From the NCBI GenBank assembly GCA_050747525.1, contig JBOGOC010000043.1:1-64000 (forward strand): DNA of 64,000 nucleotides, in the 5' to 3' direction. The notes beneath the pieces were generated by a model. The model saw only the letters and a list, made by a program, of their open reading frames with translations, was not told the DNA's origin and made no database searches. The translations under genes were made by a program, and so were the position numbers. Source of the DNA: JBOGOC01 sp050747525. Its GTDB lineage: Bacteria; Acidobacteriota; Polarisedimenticolia; JACPZX01; DASXTC01. Below are positions 52,385 through 61,695 of this stretch, in pieces. The stretch's first letter is position 1. Each line of letters begins with the position of its first letter.

Positions 52385-52472
52385 TGCCAACGCCTCGAAT
52401 CAGAGACCGTGGACAGGTGTCGGGCCCTATGATATCCCGGAGCATGTCATCGCTCACATCGAAGAGTGATGG
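52373..52472. repeat. Duplicated promoter/5'-end block, copy 2
   Basis: This is the counterpart of 33515-33612. It holds the first six codons of the ECF sigma gene and the intergenic region as far as the stop-codon relic of the CPBP gene end. It differs from copy 1 by one substitution (C to T) and two extra C bases next to GATATC. Confidence 0.9.
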
Positions 52473-52532
52473 GCGGTGGGGCCGCGCCACGCAGGTCTCC
52501 GGCCAGGGTGGCCCCTGTAAGGAGCGGGCTCC

Positions 52533-53354
52533 GTGATTGTTCACCTGATCGACGGGACCTACGAGCTCTTCCGCCACTTCTACGGTCTCAAGAGGTTTCA
52601 GGGGGGTGCGGACCGACCGCTCGGAGCGGTCGCCGGAGTGCTTGGCACCGTCCTGGAGATGATCGAAAAGGGCGCCACGCACCTCGGCGTGGCGACCGAT
52701 CACGTGATCGAGTCCTTCCGGAACGACCTTTGGCCTGGGTACAAGACCTCTGAAGGAATGGACCCTGCGCTTGCGGCCCAGTTCCATCCTCTTGAAGAGG
52801 CGCTGGCCGCGATGGGCGTGAAGGTCTGGCCCATGGTCGAGCTGGAAGCGGACGACGCCCTGGCATCGGCCGCCAGCCTGGCTGACCGGGAGAAGACGGT
52901 GGAAAGGGTCTGCATCTGGGCCAATGACAAGGACCTGGCGCAATGCGTCCGGGGAGACCGCGTGGTGCAGGTGGACCGTCGCGGCAACGTCATACGCGAC
53001 GAGGACGGGATCCGGCAGAAGTTCGGGGTCCCCCCGTCGCTGATTCCCGACCTCCTGGCCCTCGCGGGAGATCCGCAGGACGGCTATCCCGGGATAGCCG
53101 GAATCGGCCGCGTCACCGCGGGGCGGCTCCTGAACAGATACGGACCGATCGAGCAGTTTCCACCCCAGGTGCTGGGGGAGAGCAAGGCCCTGGCGCTTCG
53201 ATTCAAGGATCTGGCGACTCTGCGCGCCGATGCGCCTTTGTTCGATGACGTGGACGAGCTTCGATGGCGCGGCCCCACGGGTGCATTCGCCGGCTGGACA
53301 GCGCGGCTGGGCGACCCTCGGCTGATGGAGCGCGCGCGCCGGGCCGCGGGATGA
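52533..53354 (+). CDS. 5'-3' exonuclease / flap endonuclease family protein
   Basis: This 273-residue protein matches the stand-alone 5'-3' exonuclease domain of PolA and FEN-type nucleases. Visible parts are the start HLIDGTYELFRHF, the metal-binding cluster VELEADDALAS, the second acidic site WANDKDLAQ, and the helix-hairpin-helix DNA-binding element GYPGIAGIGRVTAGRLL. The usual first-site Asp lies in HLIDGTYE. It should cleave flaps or RNA primers during repair or replication. The GTG at 52533 has AAGGAG 10 bases upstream. It is divergent from the ECF sigma gene, with the duplicated block between them. Confidence 0.88.
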   Translation: MIVHLIDGTYELFRHFYGLKRFQGGADRPLGAVAGVLGTVLEMIEKGATHLGVATDHVIESFRNDLWPGYKTSEGMDPALAAQFHPLEEALAAMGVKVWPMVELEADDALASAASLADREKTVERVCIWANDKDLAQCVRGDRVVQVDRRGNVIRDEDGIRQKFGVPPSLIPDLLALAGDPQDGYPGIAGIGRVTAGRLLNRYGPIEQFPPQVLGESKALALRFKDLATLRADAPLFDDVDELRWRGPTGAFAGWTARLGDPRLMERARRAAG

Positions 53355-53504
53355 CTTCGGATCCACCGGCCGAAAGAGCCCGTCCTGCCTGCCTCATTTA
53401 AGCATCATGTCCTGCTCAGAAAGCGCTCAGGACTTCACCCCGTTGATGAGGGACATTCAGGGGCGCGGTTGCACCGACGCAATCCGCTACCGATGGAGAT
53501 AGAC

Positions 53505-54728
53505 ATGGACGGCAGAACCCTGAGGCAGTCCCGAGCCGTGCCGCTGCTCGCCGCGGTGGCCATGTGGGGATGTGTGGCGGTCCCGGCGGCCCCCGATCCG
53601 GCTGCGCTGCCGTCGCGCGTGCTCGAGCCGCCATCGGCCGCATGGCGGGACGCGGTCGAGGAGGGACGCTCCATCGCCCGCTCGCTCGTCGCCGAGGAGA
53701 ATCTGCCCGGCCTGTCGCTGGCGGTGGCGGTCAATGGAGAGGTTGTCTGGGCGGAAGGGTTCCGCTGGGCGGACCAGGAGAGCCAGACGCCGGTGACGCC
53801 CGCGACGCTGTTCCGCATCGGCAGCGTCTCCGAGAGCCTCACCGCCGCCGCCGTCGGGCTGCTGTCCGAGCGCGCCCGCCTCGACCTCGACGCACCCGTG
53901 CAGCGCTACGTGCCGGGCTTCCCCGAAAAGCAGTGGCCCATCAGCACCCGCCAGCTCATGGCCCACACGGCCGGCATCCGTCGCCACCACGGAGAGGAGG
54001 AGATCTTCCGGCAGGTCAACTGCGCCGATGACGCAGAGCGCCTGGCGATCTTCGCCGGCGATCCGCTGCGATTCCGTCCCGGTACGGAGCATGCCTACTC
54101 GACCTACGGCTGGGTCCTGGTGGGCGCCGTGGTGGCCGCGGCGGCAAACGAGCCCTATCTCGCATTCATGCAACGCGAGATTCTCACGCCGCTGGGCATG
54201 AAAAGCACCGTTCCCGACATCGCCGGGCAGAGCAACCCCGGCAGCGCCCACTTCTACTATCCCCAGTTCATGCTCGATCCCCGCTACGGCCTGCACGATG
54301 CGCCGACGGCGAATCTGTCCTGCATCCTGCCGGCCGGCGGTTTCCTGTCCACTCCCTCGGATCTCGCGCGCTTCGGCTCCGCCATGATGGGTGACGCGCT
54401 GCTCGACCCGGCAACCGTGGAGGCGCTGCAGACGCCGGTGCAGCTGGCATCGGGAGAGTCCACCGGCCAGGCGCTCGGCTGGACCGTGCAACGCGCCCCG
54501 ATGGGCACGAAGATCGTGGGCCAGGGCCTTGGAGACCCTGTCCGCCGGAGCTTCCTCTCGGCCGTAACCGTCGGTGGCCACGTATCCGGCGGAACCACGT
54601 CACTCCTGACCGTTCCCGAGCACCGCATTGCCATCGCCGTGGCGTCCAACGTGTCCGGCGCCGGGAACGTGTCGCAGCTCTCGAGCCGGCTGGCGGACGT
54701 TTTTGTCCGCGAGGGATCGAAGCGATGA
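53505..54728 (+). CDS. Beta-lactamase-family (class C-like) serine hydrolase, probably inactive
   Basis: The 407-residue product starts at ATG 53505, with GGAG 8 bases upstream. A signal with a possible lipobox (LLAAVAMWGC) comes first. The fold is that of class C beta-lactamases and D-Ala-D-Ala carboxypeptidases: FRIGSVSESLTAAAVG for the SxxK box, HAYSTYGWVLVGAV for the YxN-type box and GGHVSGGTTSLL near the C-terminus. The SxxK lysine is replaced by Glu: Ser107-Val-Ser-Glu110, with codon GAG at 53832-53834. Lysine is the general base in this family, so activity should be lost. A single A-to-G change from AAG would account for it. A small membrane protein gene overlaps its end (ATGA). Confidence 0.85.
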   Translation: MDGRTLRQSRAVPLLAAVAMWGCVAVPAAPDPAALPSRVLEPPSAAWRDAVEEGRSIARSLVAEENLPGLSLAVAVNGEVVWAEGFRWADQESQTPVTPATLFRIGSVSESLTAAAVGLLSERARLDLDAPVQRYVPGFPEKQWPISTRQLMAHTAGIRRHHGEEEIFRQVNCADDAERLAIFAGDPLRFRPGTEHAYSTYGWVLVGAVVAAAANEPYLAFMQREILTPLGMKSTVPDIAGQSNPGSAHFYYPQFMLDPRYGLHDAPTANLSCILPAGGFLSTPSDLARFGSAMMGDALLDPATVEALQTPVQLASGESTGQALGWTVQRAPMGTKIVGQGLGDPVRRSFLSAVTVGGHVSGGTTSLLTVPEHRIAIAVASNVSGAGNVSQLSSRLADVFVREGSKR

Positions 54729-55099
54729 AGACCGCCATCGGCCTTGCGCTCGCGACACCACTCCTCCTCGTCTGGATGATCGGTGCCGTGGGCGTCCTCG
54801 GGCGTGACGGCGATCGCGCCGACTTGCTGTATATCGGGGTGCTCGCCGTCGGTGTCATCGGTGCCATCATCGCGCGCTTCCAGCCACTTGGAATGGCTCG
54901 CGCGTTGACCGCGACGGCGCTCGCTCAGGCGCTGGTCGCCGTCATCGCGCTGATCGCCGGGATGCACCGGGCCCCGTACAGCTCCGTGGGCGAGATCCTG
55001 GGGCTCAACGGGCTCTTCGTCGCGCTGTTTCTCGGATCGGCCTGGCTGTTTCGGAATGCTGCGCGGGAGCGAGCTACTCGGCGGTTCGGAATCGGCTGA
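54725..55099 (+). CDS. Small four-helix membrane protein
   Basis: The 124-residue product has four hydrophobic helices (LALATPLLLVWMIGAVGVLG, YIGVLAVGVIGAIIARF, ALVAVIALIAGMHR, NGLFVALFLGSAWLFR). No family motif is recognised. The ATG at 54725 overlaps the stop of the serine hydrolase gene as ATGA, so the two proteins are likely made together. A membrane partner for the exported hydrolase is possible but unproven. Its last residues, FGIG, happen to lie in a 16-base stretch repeated at 63702-63717. Confidence 0.7.
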   Translation: MKTAIGLALATPLLLVWMIGAVGVLGRDGDRADLLYIGVLAVGVIGAIIARFQPLGMARALTATALAQALVAVIALIAGMHRAPYSSVGEILGLNGLFVALFLGSAWLFRNAARERATRRFGIG

Positions 55100-55170
55100 A
55101 GGAGCAGGGCTCATCGGCTTCTTTGCGCCTCGACCGGGCCTGCAACTACATTGCAGCCGAGGGCGGCGCC

Positions 55171-56322
55171 ATGAGCGCGACCGGATCGAAGCTGAACGGG
55201 CGTTACCAGCGGCTGCAGGACTTCCGCCGGCGGCACGCATCGGCGGAAATCGCCGTTTTCTTCGCTGCCGGGTTCCTCTTCGACATCCTGACCCTCTCCC
55301 GCATCGACGACCTCGCGACGCTCGTCCAGCAGGGGCTCTACCTGGTCCTGCTGGGGACGCTCATGATCATGGACGAGCGCTACCGGGCGGGCCTCGCGGC
55401 GCCGCCGCGATGGCTGGCGAAGGCGTGGCGGTTCTCCGAAGACGCGATCCACTTCCTCTTCGGCAGCCTGCTGAGCTCGTTCGTGATCTTCTACCTGAAG
55501 AGCAGCTCGGGCTTCTCGTCCCTCCTCTTCATGTCGATCCTGGGCGCGCTTCTGGTCGCCAACGAGCTGCCCCGCGTTCGCGAGCGGGGGCCGGTGGTCC
55601 GCTTCGCGCTCCTCAGCCTCTGCGTGACCTCGTACGGTGCCGTGCTCCTGCCGGTCGTCCTGGGTTTCATCAGAAAGTGGATGTTCGTCACGGCGGCCGT
55701 CCTGGCGTGCGCGGCGATCGGATGGTGCGTGCGGGCTCTTTCCCGCTGGACCGGCGACGCGCCGTCGGTGCACCGGCGGGTGGCGGGGCCGGCCCTGGGG
55801 ATGCAGGCGATCCTGGTCGTGGCGTACTTCGCGGGAGCGATTCCGCCCGTGCCGCTGTCGGTGCAGTTCATCGGCATCTACCACGAGGTCGTCCCACCCG
55901 GGGCGCAGGCAGCCACCGAAGGCGGCGACCCTCCGGCGGGCCGGACGTACGAGCTCAGGCACCAGCGGCCCTGGTGGAAGGTGTGGCACCACGGCGACCA
56001 GGACTTCGCGGCGCGGCCGGGCGACATCGTGCACTGCTTCGCGCGCGTCTTCGCGCCCAGTGGCTTCCGGGACGCCATCTACGTCCGCTGGCGGTGGCAG
56101 GGGCCGGAAGGCGGATGGATGGACCAGGGCCGGGCGCAACTCGGCATCATCGGCGGGCGGGGGGACGGCTTCCGCACCTTCGCGACGAAGAAGAACTACC
56201 AGCCCGGCCGGTGGCGCGTGGAAATCGAGACCGACGACGGCCGTGACATCGGCATCATCCATTTCGACCTCGTCAACGATCTCTCGTCCGGGGAGCGGAG
56301 CTTCTTCGTCGACCGGCTCTGA
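55171..56322 (+). CDS. DUF2914 domain membrane protein
   Basis: The product has 383 residues from ATG 55171, preceded by a GGGCGG stretch. About seven membrane helices at the N-terminus (AEIAVFFAAGFLFDILTL, LVLLGTLMIMD, SVQFIGIY) are followed by a periplasmic domain of about 100 residues that matches DUF2914 (DAIYVRWRWQGPEGGWMDQGRAQLGIIGG, RWRVEIETDDGRDIG). The role is unknown. A second copy of this gene begins at 63761 and leaves the window; the first 80 codons are 69/80 identical in protein. Confidence 0.85.
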   Translation: MSATGSKLNGRYQRLQDFRRRHASAEIAVFFAAGFLFDILTLSRIDDLATLVQQGLYLVLLGTLMIMDERYRAGLAAPPRWLAKAWRFSEDAIHFLFGSLLSSFVIFYLKSSSGFSSLLFMSILGALLVANELPRVRERGPVVRFALLSLCVTSYGAVLLPVVLGFIRKWMFVTAAVLACAAIGWCVRALSRWTGDAPSVHRRVAGPALGMQAILVVAYFAGAIPPVPLSVQFIGIYHEVVPPGAQAATEGGDPPAGRTYELRHQRPWWKVWHHGDQDFAARPGDIVHCFARVFAPSGFRDAIYVRWRWQGPEGGWMDQGRAQLGIIGGRGDGFRTFATKKNYQPGRWRVEIETDDGRDIGIIHFDLVNDLSSGERSFFVDRL

Positions 56323-56364
56323 CCCTTCAGGGACTGCAGCCCCCGCTGCCGGCCTGCAGGCGGC

Positions 56365-57534
56365 TCATGCCGGGACACGGAAGGAGAGGCGAATGGGGGA
56401 GACCGGCTGCGCAGGGGCTCCTCCGCCATCGGCTGGCAGCTCCCGGTCGAACAGCCGCACGGGGGTGTTCCCGGCGAGATCTTCCAGGTCGGGGTCGATC
56501 ACGATGGAGTAGCCGCCGGGCCGCCAGGGCTCGGCGGGGGAGAAGGTCCAGCGCATCCCGTCTCTGGACGTGCTCGATGTCCCACGCATGGGCAGGCGGC
56601 CGGCGTCCTCGACGCCGAGGAGCCGCTGGACGAGAGCGGGGTCGAGAGGCTCGGGGAAGTCGATCGCAAGGGGAGCCGATGGGCCGGACGGCGCGAGGAT
56701 CCTGAATGACGCCGGATCGGGCGAGATCCGGTCCGCCGGCCCGACCCTGAAGCTCCATTCGTAGGAGCGGGCCAGCGGTTGGCCCAGAGCGTCCCGAAGG
56801 GTGGCCTCGACGACCAGCCGGTACCGTGCGCCCTCGCGAAGCGGCGTTCCCATCGCCTGGTGGGGTCCCACCTCCCGCTTGATACGGCCCGGATGGAAGA
56901 TGAGCGTCAGGCGCCGCCGCGATGGATCCCAGAGTCCCTGCGGGATCTCCACGAACGGAAGCTCGACCTCCGCGCCTCGCTCGTCGTAGATGCTGATGGC
57001 GTCCCCCACGAGCTGCTCCTTCATGGGTGCCGAGAAGTGGACGTAGAGCCGCAGGAGGTTCTCGGGGACCACTTCGATTCCGGGCTGGACGGCCTCGACG
57101 ATGGTCGAAGGACGTGTTCCGGGATCGGGCATGGCGAAGGTGAGGTCGAGTCGCGCCGCCTGCGGGCCGCGTTGTCCCGTGAGCCGCTCGAAGAGCGCGC
57201 CATCGAAGCGCGCCGTGTACTCGATCCCAGTGGCCAGCGGGAAGCGGGGCGTGAAGCGGATGGCCTCCGGCTCGACGGTCCATCTCCCGGCGATGGGTGG
57301 GTGGACGTTGCCGGCGGGGCTCCACGCCGTGTGGACGGGAAAGAGCGCGCTCCACGTGTCTTCGTCGAGCGGCATCTCCCGCAGCGCGGCGAGCGCGTCA
57401 GGCCGAAGCCCGCGGATCACGACCGTGCCGAAGGCGGGCAAGCCCGGGTCGGCCTGAAAAACGATGGCCGGCGTCCCGGCCCACGCGGCGCCTGCGGCCA
57501 GTGCGGCCACGACGATGCAGAGATGGCCTGCCAC
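56365..57534 (-). CDS. Exported Ig-like (SbsA/Big_5-type) protein
   Basis: This 389-residue protein begins at GTG 57534 with a signal sequence (LCIVVAALAAGAAWAG). It has at least two Ig-like domains of the SbsA/Big_5 type, each with a 'maximum-gap' pattern that ends in LDLTFAMPDPG or WSFRVGPAD. The motif LYVHFSAPMKEQLVGDAISIYD is typical of this domain, found in S-layer and periplasmic proteins. It begins two bases after the stop of the upstream propeller gene, so the two are likely co-transcribed. No enzyme motif is seen. Confidence 0.7.
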   Translation of the reverse strand: MAGHLCIVVAALAAGAAWAGTPAIVFQADPGLPAFGTVVIRGLRPDALAALREMPLDEDTWSALFPVHTAWSPAGNVHPPIAGRWTVEPEAIRFTPRFPLATGIEYTARFDGALFERLTGQRGPQAARLDLTFAMPDPGTRPSTIVEAVQPGIEVVPENLLRLYVHFSAPMKEQLVGDAISIYDERGAEVELPFVEIPQGLWDPSRRRLTLIFHPGRIKREVGPHQAMGTPLREGARYRLVVEATLRDALGQPLARSYEWSFRVGPADRISPDPASFRILAPSGPSAPLAIDFPEPLDPALVQRLLGVEDAGRLPMRGTSSTSRDGMRWTFSPAEPWRPGGYSIVIDPDLEDLAGNTPVRLFDRELPADGGGAPAQPVSPIRLSFRVPA

Positions 57535-57536
57535 GC

Positions 57537-58697
57537 TCAGAACCTACGGACGTCCATCGAAACCATGGACAGCTTCCCTCCCGGCAGGCGCTGGAGGGCG
57601 AGGATGTACTTCCCGTTGAAGTTGTCCATCTGGATGATGCCGGAGCCCGATCGGGGCTCCCAGGTCACGCCTGCCAGGTATCCCTTCACCTCCGTGGTGA
57701 TCGAGCCGTCATAGGCCTCGATGTCCTTCGGATCCACGACCATGAAAGGAAGGCTGCTGTTCGCGATGAGGAGCTTCTCGGTCCCTTCCTTCGTGTAGGT
57801 GACCATGTCGAGCGGGTAATTGCCCGAGCCGAACTCGCCGATGGTGCGCCCCTTGAGGTGGGCGCCCTCCTTCACGTCGGCTGTCTTGAAGGTGACGAGC
57901 GGCGTGCACAGGTAGGCCGCGAGCAGGTGGCTCTCCCCCTTGAGCGAGTAGGGAAGGAAGGCGCGGACAGGGGAGTCGGTCTCGTACTTGCCGTGAGCCC
58001 CGTGGAAGATCTCGAGCGTCGTGGCGGTGACGCCGCTGCGGAAGGGGAACGGGATCTTCCACATGGTGGACGAGAACTCCTCGTTGGACATCCCTGCCAC
58101 GTAGAGCGTGCCGTCGGCGTAGGCCAGATCGGTGATGGCCTCGGTCCGGAGGCTGGTCTCCTTGAGCCAGGGGTGCTTCTTGTCGTTGGCGACGGCATTG
58201 GGGAGCGCGGCCTTTGCATGGGAGACATGGCCGGTCTCGACCACGCTGATCGTCCCGTCGTCGGGGGCGACCTTCAAAAGGATGACGGCGTCGGCCAGGT
58301 GATTCGGGAGGGCCCAGTGGGAGTTCCACGCTCCCCGGCCCCGCGAGACCGAGAGGTAGACGTTCTGGGAGATGGGGTTGACGGCCATGTCGTGGATCAT
58401 GATCTCCGTGGCGGCCGTCCCGAGCCGGGCCGCGATGGCCGCCTCGATGTCCGGGACGGAGAGCGCGTCGTCCTTGGCGCGCGGCTTCGTATCCCCGAGG
58501 TCCAGCGCGACGACCGCCCCCGCCTTGCCGTCGCCAATGAAGAGAATCCCCTGAGGGCCGAAGGCCAGGGCGCTCATGGACTGGATCTTCGGATCCCCCT
58601 GCGCCATCCCCTCCGCGGCGCTGGCCGTCACGATGGCGCTGGCGACGATGAGGAACAGCGAGCCGAGCAGAACGCTGGTGCTGCGGATGTGCTTCAT
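57537..58697 (-). CDS. Secreted NHL/propeller-like protein of unknown function
   Basis: The 386-residue product has a signal peptide (VLLGSLFLIVASAIVTASAA) and then repeats that look like a beta-propeller (ALAFGPQGILFIGDGKAGAV, DMAVNPISQNVYLSVSRG, DLAYADGTLYVAGMSNEEF). The ATG at 58697 has GGGAGGA upstream. I do not recognise a named family beyond the propeller fold. The Ig-like gene follows with almost no gap. A role in binding a secreted partner is plausible only. Confidence 0.65.
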   Translation of the reverse strand: MKHIRSTSVLLGSLFLIVASAIVTASAAEGMAQGDPKIQSMSALAFGPQGILFIGDGKAGAVVALDLGDTKPRAKDDALSVPDIEAAIAARLGTAATEIMIHDMAVNPISQNVYLSVSRGRGAWNSHWALPNHLADAVILLKVAPDDGTISVVETGHVSHAKAALPNAVANDKKHPWLKETSLRTEAITDLAYADGTLYVAGMSNEEFSSTMWKIPFPFRSGVTATTLEIFHGAHGKYETDSPVRAFLPYSLKGESHLLAAYLCTPLVTFKTADVKEGAHLKGRTIGEFGSGNYPLDMVTYTKEGTEKLLIANSSLPFMVVDPKDIEAYDGSITTEVKGYLAGVTWEPRSGSGIIQMDNFNGKYILALQRLPGGKLSMVSMDVRRF

Positions 58698-58845
58698 GGT
58701 GGTCCTCCCAGGACAGTCACGAATGTCCCAATCGTAGACACTCTATCTGCCCGTGAGGTGTAAAGAATGTGTATAAAGTGGGCCGCTACCGCGCCACGAA
58801 CGAGTGCCGTTTGACAGTGTGTCCCCCGCGACGATCCAGGGCATC

Positions 58846-58851
58846 TATAAT
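58846..58851 (+). promoter_or_regulatory. -10 box (TATAAT) for the third kinase, likely leaderless
   Basis: A consensus TATAAT ends 9 bases before the ATG at 58861, and there is no Shine-Dalgarno sequence. Transcription would start at or one or two bases before the start codon. A good -35 box at the normal spacing is not evident. Confidence 0.5.
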
Positions 58852-58860
58852 CCCGACCGC

Positions 58861-61602
58861 ATGGCGCTCCTTCCCGGCACGAGGTTGGGACCCTACGAGA
58901 TTCTGGCGGCGACCGGCTCCGGCGGGATGGGAGAGGTCTACCACGCCAGGGACACTCGGCTCGATCGAAGCGTCGCCATCAAGGTCCTCCCCGAACCCGT
59001 GCTTCAGGACCCGGGGCGGCGGCAGCGACTGGAGCGGGAGGCGCGTGCCATCTCCAGCCTGTCCCACCCCAACATCTGCGCCCTTTACGATGTGGGCCAC
59101 CAGGACGGCGTCGACTACCTCGTCATGGAATACCTCGAGGGCGAGACGCTGGCGGAGCGTCTCGGCAAGGGTCCGCTGCCTTCCGATCAGGTGATGCGCG
59201 CTGCGCTGCAGATCGCCGGAGCACTTGACGCCGCGCACCGGCGGGGAATCGTCCATCGCGACCTCAAGCCGGGCAACATCATGCTGACCCCGACCGGCGC
59301 CAAGCTGCTCGACTTCGGTCTTGCGAAGGCTGCGACCCCCGCGGGTATGGCGGGTGGGCTGTCGGCTGAGCACACACAAGCGACCCCGCTGACCGCGGAG
59401 GGCACGGTCGTCGGCACGGTTCCCTACATGTCCCCCGAGCAGGTCGAGGGAAAAGAGGTCGATGCGCGCAGCGACATCTTCTCCCTGGGCTCGGTCTTGT
59501 ACGAGATGGTGACAGGGCGGCGACCCTTCGATGGAAAGAGCCCGATCAGCCTGGCCTCCGCCATCCTCGAGAAGGAGCCGGCGCCGATTCGCTCGTTGAA
59601 ACCGATGACACCGCATGCTCTCGACCACGCGATCCAGGTCTGCCTGGCGAAGGATCCCAATGACCGATGGCAGTCGGCGCGCGACCTCTGGCTCGAGCTG
59701 AAATGGGCCACGGATCCCCGCGAGAATACGGCGGCTTCCGCGACCTCGCACCGCAAGTGGCGCGAGTGGATCGCCTGGGCCGTCGGGGCTCTCGGCATCA
59801 CGCTGGGCGTCGTCATCGCGGCATTTCAGCTTAGCGGCTCTGGCGCATCGGGACCGCGTCCAACCATGCGATTCAGCGTCCAGCTGCCGATGGGCCAGGT
59901 CATCGACAGGCACGCGGGCGGCCACCTGGCGATGTCGCCCGACGGGACACGCATCATCGTTCTCGAGACGGACCCCGCCACCGCCGATTTCGAACGAACC
60001 ATGGTCATGCGCTCGCTGGACCAGAGCGAGTTCGTGCCCGTCCCGTTCAGGGGAGGAGGCCATCCTTTCTTTTCCCCGGACGGCCAGTGGTTCGGGGCCT
60101 TCGACCAGAACAAGCTGACGAAATTCCCGTTCCAGGGGGGCTCACCGGTAGCGCTCTGCGATGCTCCAGGCTTGACGCGAGGCGCCAGCTGGGGAGACGA
60201 CGGCCAGATCATCGCGAGCTTCAACGAGGGGACGACCGGTCTGGTCCGGATCTCCTCCGGCGGCGGTAAGCCGACGCCGCTGACCCAGCTGGACAAAGAG
60301 AAGGGCGAGACCGCCCACGCGTGGCCGCAAGTTCTGCCGGGCAGCCGGTCGGTTCTGTTCACTGTCTACGGCGCCGGAGGGTTCTTCGACGCGGAGATCG
60401 AGATCCTCTCACTCGAGAACGGCAAGCGCACGTCCATCTTTCGCGGCGGAGACTTCGGCAGGTACTTTCCCAGCGGACATCTCATCTACCTGCAACACGA
60501 CACGCTGCATGCAGCCCCCTTCGATCTGGAGCGCCTCATGTTGACGGGAGAGCCGCGCCCCGTGCTCGAAGGTGTCAACGCAAACTTCTTCGGCGGCGGT
60601 GATTTCGCCTTCTCCCGGACGGGAGATGCCGTCTACGTCAGCTCTCAAGGGCCGTCCTTCGGCTATCAGATCCACTGGCTCGACGGGTCGGGAGAGACCC
60701 GTCCGTTGCATGTCGCTACGGACGACTACGAGGCCCCGCAATTCTCCCCGGACGGCAAGCGGATCGCATTCGGGATCACGAGCGGTCCTCTCCATGGGGA
60801 CATCTGGATCAAGGATCTCGAGCGCGACACCGTCTCGCGGCTCACGCGCCTGCCGGGGCGCAACACCGTCCCGCTCTGGACACCGGACGGCCAGAGCATC
60901 GTCTTCATTTCGCATGGCCACGCGGCGCAGGGGATCTACTGGACTCGCGCCGACGGTGCCTCGAAGCCGCAGCCCCTGATGGAGACGAAGGGGGAGTTCC
61001 AGACTCCCAACTCCATCTCTCCGGACGGCAAGCGCCTCGCCTACGCGATGGTGATGGGTGACTTCAGCCGAAGCGAGATCTGGACCGTGCCGATCGAGGG
61101 CGATCGGGATCATCCTCGGCTCGGACAACCGGAGGCGTTCCTGCGCACGCCGGCGTTCCTGGACTCGCCGATGTTTTCTCCCGACGGACGATGGCTTGCT
61201 TACAACTCCGATGAGTCGGGCGCGGGTGAAGTCTATGTTCGGCCTTTCCCGGGGCCCGGGGGCCAGTATCAGATCTCGGCTGCGGGAGGCTCGCGCCCCC
61301 TCTGGTCGCACGATGGGCGCCAGCTGTTCTTCCTGGACGATCAGTCGCGGATCAATGTCGCCGACTGCAGCGTGACCGGCACATCATTCGCGGCCGGAAA
61401 GCCCCGCCTGTGGGCAGACAGGAGTCTGGCGTTCATGGGCAGCAACTACTCCTATGCCCTTTCCGCCGATGGCAAGCGCTTCGCGATCGTGCTGAAGGCG
61501 GCGAAGACGGAACAGCCGCCGCGAAACACGACCGACAGGGTCGGAGTTCTGCTCAACTTCTCCGAGGAGCTCACCCGCAGGGTGCCACCGGTCAAGCGCT
61601 GA
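58861..61602 (+). CDS. Ser/Thr protein kinase with PD40/TolB propeller
   Basis: This 913-residue protein starts at ATG 58861; its opening LLPGTRLGPYEILAATGSGG is typical of acidobacterial kinases. The kinase has MGEVYHARD, VAIKVL, HRDLKPGN, DFGLAKA and MSPEQ and should be active. One membrane helix (WIAWAVGALGITLGVVIAAF) at about 300-320 links to an external propeller with PD40 blades (MSPDGTRIIVL, FSPDGQWFGAF, FSPDGKRIAFG, TPDGQSIVFI). Unlike the two other kinases in the window, it has no adjacent sigma gene. It is likely an independent sensor kinase. Confidence 0.92.
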   Translation: MALLPGTRLGPYEILAATGSGGMGEVYHARDTRLDRSVAIKVLPEPVLQDPGRRQRLEREARAISSLSHPNICALYDVGHQDGVDYLVMEYLEGETLAERLGKGPLPSDQVMRAALQIAGALDAAHRRGIVHRDLKPGNIMLTPTGAKLLDFGLAKAATPAGMAGGLSAEHTQATPLTAEGTVVGTVPYMSPEQVEGKEVDARSDIFSLGSVLYEMVTGRRPFDGKSPISLASAILEKEPAPIRSLKPMTPHALDHAIQVCLAKDPNDRWQSARDLWLELKWATDPRENTAASATSHRKWREWIAWAVGALGITLGVVIAAFQLSGSGASGPRPTMRFSVQLPMGQVIDRHAGGHLAMSPDGTRIIVLETDPATADFERTMVMRSLDQSEFVPVPFRGGGHPFFSPDGQWFGAFDQNKLTKFPFQGGSPVALCDAPGLTRGASWGDDGQIIASFNEGTTGLVRISSGGGKPTPLTQLDKEKGETAHAWPQVLPGSRSVLFTVYGAGGFFDAEIEILSLENGKRTSIFRGGDFGRYFPSGHLIYLQHDTLHAAPFDLERLMLTGEPRPVLEGVNANFFGGGDFAFSRTGDAVYVSSQGPSFGYQIHWLDGSGETRPLHVATDDYEAPQFSPDGKRIAFGITSGPLHGDIWIKDLERDTVSRLTRLPGRNTVPLWTPDGQSIVFISHGHAAQGIYWTRADGASKPQPLMETKGEFQTPNSISPDGKRLAYAMVMGDFSRSEIWTVPIEGDRDHPRLGQPEAFLRTPAFLDSPMFSPDGRWLAYNSDESGAGEVYVRPFPGPGGQYQISAAGGSRPLWSHDGRQLFFLDDQSRINVADCSVTGTSFAAGKPRLWADRSLAFMGSNYSYALSADGKRFAIVLKAAKTEQPPRNTTDRVGVLLNFSEELTRRVPPVKR

Positions 61603-61695
61603 TCGGTTGCAGGACCTCCTCCTGACCGGTAGGCTTTGTGGGAGAACCAGCGAGGCCAGGATGACTGCGCCCGCGGGCGAACGAGGTAGACGACC

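Noticed and set aside
53823..53834. Active beta-lactamase / antibiotic resistance gene
   Set aside because: The SxxK lysine is Glu and the protein is most like general class C-fold hydrolases, not a known resistance enzyme.
58811..58816. TTGACA as -35 box for the kinase at 58861
   Set aside because: It lies 29 bases from the TATAAT, too far for a sigma70 promoter.
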